Part shown: positions 58,201 to 64,000 of the stretch, one piece after another
Position numbering within the stretch: the first letter of the stretch is position 1
Layout: each line of letters starts with the position of its first letter
From: Isoetes taiwanensis
Taxonomy: Eukaryota > Streptophyta > Lycopodiopsida > Isoetales > Isoetaceae
NCBI GenBank assembly: GCA_021234155.1
Contig: JAJEKV010000050.1
Location: forward strand, 4,888,550 to 4,952,549
Reading direction: 5' to 3'
Length of the DNA stretch: 64,000 bases
The notes under the pieces: generated by a model
Told to the model about the DNA's origin: nothing
The model's input: only the letters and a program-made list of their open reading frames with translations
Database searches by the model: none
Translations under genes and position numbers: made by a program

Positions 58201-59786
58201 AACCCGGCTGAACTAGAATCCTAGACGGACATCCGGCCTCATCAATCCCTTGGCGATTATTATCACTCTATATCTAGCATGAGCATCTCTAGTATAGTGT
58301 CAATTTACCCCTCATCATTATGTAGGTTATAAACCTATAGACCATCATAAAATCCCTTGTTCACCTTTGTGATATTGTATGCTTACCTTTATATTCGAAA
58401 GCTTAACACCAACCTTATATCTGCTGATGTTGCATGGACATATTCCTTAAACCCTCTGTTCATTGTATTATCAGGTTTATATTTCATAAGCAATATCTCT
58501 AAGAGATATGCCTCCATAGGTATGTCTCTTCCCAAGTTATATAAGGTTAACTAAACCATCTTATATTCTTACATATTATTTATGTATGGTCTTATTCATC
58601 TAAGAGTCATTCTCTTTTATTTGTGAAGAGGTGTCTATATTATAGACCATTATGGACACATCTATGTTTTGGTCCATGGTATCATACCTACAGCCTTACA
58701 TACTCTTGTATTTGATGTTAACAGATCACCAGCATTTACTGGCCTAAGACCATTTATATTAGATCTCGTATCAACCAAAATCCCCACTTTTCTATGTATG
58801 CAGTGGTATTATTCTACCAACCTGTTACTGTGCACATCATGCAAATAGGACAACTATTACATGAGACTGATGTTTATAAGCCATAATCATATTTCATATT
58901 CATGTCAACATTAGGCATTCCAGAACTACAATGCCATTGAAAATTTCAGTAATAAATTCCGCATGGAATCTGTACTCCGATATCTAGAGTTATTTAACAT
59001 ATGTTCAGCTGAAATAGTAATACAAAACCATACCTTTCTGTCTGGACCATACATAGATCCTATTTTAGACCAAGTATAAAAACGACAATTGTACGATATG
59101 AAAAAAAGCCTGATATTTTATCCAGCCAATGTATTGTGGTAGAAACAAAATTGCTGTTATGCCATTCATGGAGCCTTGTCCATCATTGAAGCCCGATCCA
59201 ACAAATAAAGCAAAGGAGACAATGAGAAGAAAACCCCGCACTGACCAATCAATTAAGACTCTGTTAGCATTAGAATGGTAGCAGGGCAAGGGCCAAAAGG
59301 TACTTTGGGGTTTTCAGCTCATCGCTGATTGCCCATTGTCCCTTTTGCCCTATTAGTAGGTTCAGGCCACGATATAAATCAGAAATATGAAAATGTAAAG
59401 CAACTCACAATAACAGTTTACAGCCAATGCATGTGTCTAGTCCATATAGGATCAGACGAGCTAATATGAATAGAACTCTTAAACACAACAGTATGGTTTA
59501 CCTATTTAAAGTATTTTATACCCGTGTATACCATCATGTAGATACATCTCAGCATATTAATCTTAAGCTAAGGTGTCTCTGTAGCATAATATAGGACCTA
59601 TTTTCACCCTGTCGTGCAATAATTTGTTATGTAATCTGATCATATGAAGAAGATAGAGGATAGCCTTTATTTTGGACTGTTAATATTGTATTCCTTCATA
59701 TCCCAAATCCAGAATATTTCTAAGCACCCTTGCTATCAGAAATATTTGACTGGAGTATTAGAGTCATTCCTGTTTTAAAGCAAAGA
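58201..59786. other. AT-rich non-genic stretch
   Basis: Rich in ATAT and TATT words with no homology in any frame. It may contain 3' sequence of the minus-strand reverse transcriptase element to its right, but nothing confirms it. Confidence 0.35.
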
Positions 59787-60119
59787 TTAAAGCCTATATC
59801 TATGTAAACAAATATAAATCTGATCATAGTCTGGATCATCTTCCAGCTCTTGAGTGTCTTGGACCCTATGGGCAGCCGGATATCCATCAAGGTGTCTTTT
59901 GCCAGATTGTTTAGCGCCTCTCTGATAACCAGCTCGTTCATCTCTGAATCCACTACCTCTTTTATGGCCAAAGCCTCCTCTAGCAGTTCTAGAATCCATG
60001 CAAATGTCCGGCTCTTCTTCCTTCAAAGTATATGCTTCGAACTCCCGCTTCAAATCGGCGAGTACTAGTTCACTATTCTCAGAACTAGAGGTAGAGCAAC
60101 CATCAGAATCGTAGCCCAT
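59787..60119 (-). CDS. Small hypothetical ORF, serine-rich then Arg/Gly-rich
   Basis: From ATG 60119 (MGYDSDGCSTSSSENSELVL) the frame encodes an acidic, serine-rich start, then a basic R/G-rich segment (ARGGFGHKRGSGFRDERAGY) and an acidic end (ELEDDPDYDQI), 110 residues in all. The biased composition looks like real protein rather than chance. I recognise no family. It lies 3' of the reverse transcriptase on the same strand and may be the N-terminal ORF of a related element or an unrelated gene fragment. Confidence 0.4.
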   Translation of the reverse strand: MGYDSDGCSTSSSENSELVLADLKREFEAYTLKEEEPDICMDSRTARGGFGHKRGSGFRDERAGYQRGAKQSGKRHLDGYPAAHRVQDTQELEDDPDYDQIYICLHRYRL

Positions 60120-60626
60120 AAATGTGGGCGCTTATATCAAAGGTATCTTGACCAAGACGATATGTCCAAGAATAAAGGCCTGGTCATATGCACCTAACCA
60201 CCGTATCCTGCCTCCAATAGTAAATGCAAACCCTACTTTAGGGTTAATTTATGTTTACTTGGTAAATGTTTTAATGGCCCGATACCATGCATATAGTAAA
60301 CATATTAGGATCATATTAAAGCCTTTACGTTAATAGCCATGTCCCTAAAGTTTAGTAAGTTATACTTCATCTCTTTGTAACTTACTATGATGTTGTCAAG
60401 TATTCTACCAAGAAGACCACTTCTGTGTCTATTTGGTGTAATCTAGAAGCATGCCCAGACATAATAAAAAAAACCCTTCCACCTACCGTGGAATGAAGCA
60501 AAACGCACCTATTACATTGCATATTCTGTGACCATGGGGATGGCTAACCCCCACTATCACAGTAGGGGTTGAGCCTCATCCCATAAAAAAGCCTATATAC
60601 TGTATTTAGAGGTCATACCTTGAGAT

Positions 60627-61735
60627 TTAGTTGTTCAAGAACTCCAGCATGGTACTGCTGTCATACTGCAACCCTGGAAAATCATTATTGTACACATATT
60701 TGTATACTGCTCTACTGAGTCCCTTATAGTCAAAACCGTTATCAACAAAGCTCATAATAAGCCTTTTGATGTCACGAGCTGCTTCTCTAGGACATGAATT
60801 AATATTAGAACTTGTGAAATGATGACATTTCTGGCTTGGTGATATGGCCTACAGCTAGCAGCATGTACATACTTCAGGACCTTAAATGGAAGAATGTCCC
60901 TTTTGTCATATTTAACAGTCCTGTAGATCCCATTGGCTCTGCTCAGTATTTCAATAGTGTGTTGAGGAAATTACCCTTGTAACCGTATGCAATATTCGGG
61001 TCATTAACCAATGCCATGGCAGATTTATCTTTGATGCCTAATATATATTTGTGGATACTCCTCATTATCAGAAATTGCAAATCCTAGGAATCTTTTTATA
61101 AGTGGGCAGTTTAGGGCTAAAAGATCGTCCATGTATCGAAAAACTGATTTGAACATCTCCACCTCTTTATACCTCCCTTGAGTACATAGGGTTTTTATAA
61201 ACATGGCCTCATTCCATGCCAGGTAGAGGTTGCACCAGCATGGGCTACATGCGAAGCCCATGGGGATGCCGCTAATCTGCAACCATGTATCAGCCCCCCG
61301 CATAATAAAGCAATTAGTTAGCAACCAAATATTGGCCCTGATAAATACTTCCTTAGTAATTAATGTCCAGCATTTACCCTTGGGGTCTACCTTAAACCAT
61401 TTGGTTACAAATTTATCATCCCATTCCCTTTTAACCCATAACTTATAGTTATGATGTTTGTTGGTCATGTATTCCCAAGCTGCATTTATGACCAGTGTAA
61501 TGACATGGCATATTCCACTTTCCCCAGCCAGAGGGATACTTTCATAACATTTTGTTATGTCTGCCACAAAGATATCAGTAATTTTAGAGGGAAGGTTTAA
61601 TACGACATCATACACCGATTGGATCATCCAATTCGGATTAACTTTACCAGGAAAGATATTGCAAAATTTCAGACACGTTGTTCTGGCAATGTCTGGCCAC
61701 ATCATGATGATCATGTTCAGCCCTGCTGTAATGAC
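60627..61735 (-). pseudogene. Reverse transcriptase of an unusual, Penelope-like class
   Basis: The main frame (61714-61025) has RT motif A (VADITKCYESIPL), motif B (ISGIPMGFACSPCWCNLYLAW) and the catalytic FRYMDDLLALN. After frame changes, downstream blocks read VKYDKRDILPFKVLKYVHAA and NVIISQVLILIHVLEKQL, ending GLQYDSSTMLEFLNN-stop at 60627. GIPMG in motif B and FRYMDD in motif C differ from Ty3/gypsy, copia and L1 enzymes and recall Penelope-like RTs; the YDKR..PF block is known to me from RTs of aquatic animals and algae. No GIY-YIG endonuclease is visible. A splice-acceptor-like CATTACAG lies just before the conserved region. At least two frame breaks make it a pseudogene. Confidence 0.7.
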
Positions 61736-62577
61736 ATTAGAGAAATATACATTTGAAAATCATTCTCCAACTAGAAACAATGCTCACACAGACCTGGAAT
61801 GAAGCCTTTGATTTGTAATAGGTCGGTTGAGACATTTGTTGCATCTTGAGTTCTACATTAGACCATTGGATAGCCCTTGAAAAATTACCCAAAATGGAAG
61901 TCAAAATTTTATGATTTGACCACATCTTGGCCCTCTAAAAGCCATCCTTGGGATTCGTGCTAATCTATGAAAATGCAAAAAAATGTATGTTTTACCCCCC
62001 CATTTCCACGTCCAACCCTCCCCTGACACGTGGCCTGAGGATTCTTTTCTGCTTTTGGCCTGTGGGATATTTAACTCAGAGCCAAGAACCCTAAAATCTC
62101 GGGCAGATTCCAACGGCCTTTTTTTGGCTTGATTCGATGCACCAAACCACTCTGACATGATCGGAACTGCTCCCTACCTGCTCCTAAGATGATTATTAGA
62201 AGAGTTAATCGTGGAATATGGCTTAATTATGCAGATGCAACAGTTCGGGATCAATATAATTGGGGAAACCAGTCCCCGAGAATTTTCGAAGGCCCAAAGT
62301 GATGTTTAGCAATAGCCTGTTTTAAGAAGATGGAACAACAACGCATGAGTCCAAGGGAGGAGGCCCGATGAACTTAAAATAGTTGATACCATGACTTAAG
62401 TTGATACCATGACTTGGTTGCTTGCAACTTTACCAAAGCATTTGGGCGCCACACAAAAAATAACAAAGTTGATAGCTTCATAAGTTCCTGCATACGTCCA
62501 GTATGGTGAGGGATCTTTAGAAATAGGTTCTTTTAAGAAGATGGAAAAACAATTGGTATTTGAGCTAATACCAAATA
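61736..62577. other. Flank of the reverse transcriptase, no clear gene
   Basis: On the minus strand two short frames (61925-61737 and 62158-61901) might encode the N-terminus of the RT protein, but no known motif is present and the frames do not join. The remainder is AT-rich. Confidence 0.3.
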
Positions 62578-62711
62578 TAATTGATCGAATAACAGAATTG
62601 AATATTGATCCAGAACGTTGATTTTAGAGACTTTATTTAAGGTAATAATCGAACGACAGAATTGTATATTGATCCAGAATGTTGATTTTAGAGACTTTAT
62701 TTAAGGTAATA
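62578..62711 (+). repeat. ~67-bp tandem duplication
   Basis: Two adjacent copies share CAGAATTG, ATATTGATCCAGAA, GTTGATTTTAGAGACTTT and ATTTAAGGTAAT. The second starts at about 62646. A smaller direct repeat (TTGATACCATGACTT, twice) lies at about 62380-62415. Confidence 0.82.
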
Positions 62712-64000
62712 CGAAAGACATATCTAGCTGCATATCTAGCCACCCCCTATCCTTTGTTTTTTACTGAAGGATAATCTTCATGGATTGGGACTTGATAAAT
62801 TTCATACAGGTTGCAAATCAATTCAGAGAATAAATGTTTGTGGGACCTAAATTAAATGGTTCGGTAATATTAAGATGAGCCTACACAAAACCTTCCACGC
62901 TAACATTAGAAAAAATAGAAGTTCAAACAGCAAGCACAGCTCTAGAGGAATTTTGTTTCTAGTTGTTTATTCACAACATGTAAGACAATACATTTTGAAT
63001 TGGCTATCTTTTTTGCTTGGGAATCAATACATATAAGACATTTTACATAGCAGATTATCTGTTGGTTCCTCCTTAAAAAATATGGTGCAGCGATATGCCA
63101 ATGGGTGTTCATTATTTGCCTGAATGACATGCATAAAAAAATGTATGAAAAGAAATAAACACAAACAACATAAAGATCATATGATATGTTACCATTTTCA
63201 TCCCTCAGATTCGCATTTAGACCACTATCGGCTACGTCATAATTACTGTTCACTACCTCACAAATAAAAAACAACATAGACCTGGAAGATGTGGAAAATG
63301 TGCGATGCTTTATATATCCTGGAAACATTTCCAGCCAAGTTACCACAAGTAATTATAAATCTGTACAATTTGCATACATATCAATCAACATCAAAAAACA
63401 CCAACTTGTTTGGGCCCAATTAATCTAACAGTTTCATATAAACTGGAACATACTTGACATGTCTCTTTCAAGTACAACACGTCGCATACATGTAAATGAA
63501 TGTGTTGAATGATCTACTCATGAACAGATGTACCCTGGTGCACAACACACAGATAGGTAGATTTCTGCCACTTTTGTTACTGACGGATCTCTATATGAAT
63601 TTGACAATGTCAAAGGCAACACAGTGCTGGAAATTCTAATTCAATTCAAAATCAACATAACTGGATGGGGTTTTAACATCACCTAGGTCAAAATTTATGG
63701 TCAAATAACTGAGAAAAGTTATTTTTGATTTAGGGTCCCTTAAAAGATAAAGAATAAGAGTACCTTAAAACACAAAGAATACAGAAACGTCAAAATTAAT
63801 GGGAAATACTTTCACAGGCAAATAACACCGAGGCTAAATATCTGGATTCCAAAACATTTAACAAACCAAATGAACAATTAAAGTAAAACCATACCTAACT
63901 TTATTTCAAAATTAGCAGAGCTCCTGCACTAAATTCCTCTCGTAGCCGCCTTCTCCTTGAGAGACCATATGGCATATGCAATCTTCTCCAGCCAACACAC
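62712..64000. other. Non-genic stretch at the right edge
   Basis: No recognised gene. At the very edge, the minus-strand frame from 64000 down to about 63925 reads a short peptide with LEKIAYAIWSLKEKAATRG before a stop, which might be the last exon of a gene lying to the right. It is too short to assign. Confidence 0.3.

Overview
The window reads as nuclear DNA of a land plant, or a close streptophyte relative, that makes motile flagellated sperm. Two host genes support this. One is a complete intron-rich CTR9 gene of the Paf1 complex with a plant-like length of 1074 codons. The other is a CFAP100-type (DUF4200) gene for an axonemal inner-arm dynein regulator, which flowering plants are not expected to keep. 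Bryophyte, lycophyte, fern, cycad or Ginkgo would all fit; the sequence alone does not decide.

1-29200 is a nest of retrotransposons. The frame of the nest is a plus-strand Ty3/gypsy chromovirus, called element A here. Its 5' LTR ends at 5384, a tRNA-Met primer-binding site follows at 5386, and its gag and pol lie at 22061-26228. Between primer site and gag it carries about 4.6 kb holding extra open reading frames: ORF1 (5989-7362), ORF2 (7682-8049 plus 12949-13877) and ORF3 (about 21305-21770). ORF1 ends in a clear histone H3 fold, preceded by a basic stretch with a TARKS motif and a long coiled coil. I regard this as the novel system of the window.

Element A has been interrupted three times. 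A degraded minus-strand gypsy element (1-4305) sits in its 5' LTR. An internally deleted minus-strand sister copy (8050-12948; LTR-integrase-LTR, with a chromodomain) sits in ORF2. A 7.1 kb L1-type LINE (14095-21229, perfect 11-bp target duplication) sits between ORF2 and ORF3. Element A is broken off within integrase at 26228 against a fragment of a different LTR (26229-26640), which in turn abuts another minus-strand gypsy element (26641-29200).

29201-33021 is non-genic but structured: a compound inverted repeat at 29495-29825, and a 1.55 kb TIR element (31464-33018) flanked by TAT and containing three copies of a ~120-bp unit. The CFAP100 gene follows on the plus strand to 39756. 39757-46649 holds an array of GGAAGGGTTTCC-like repeats and a decayed minus-strand Ty1/copia element with its 5' LTR (42230-45191). 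The CTR9 gene occupies 54040-46650 on the minus strand in 24 exons.

54041-64000 is mostly non-genic. It holds a decayed minus-strand reverse transcriptase of an unusual class (about 61735-60627, YMDD active site) that is neither LTR-type nor L1-type and most resembles Penelope-like enzymes, and a small serine/arginine/glycine-rich ORF (60119-59787) beside it.
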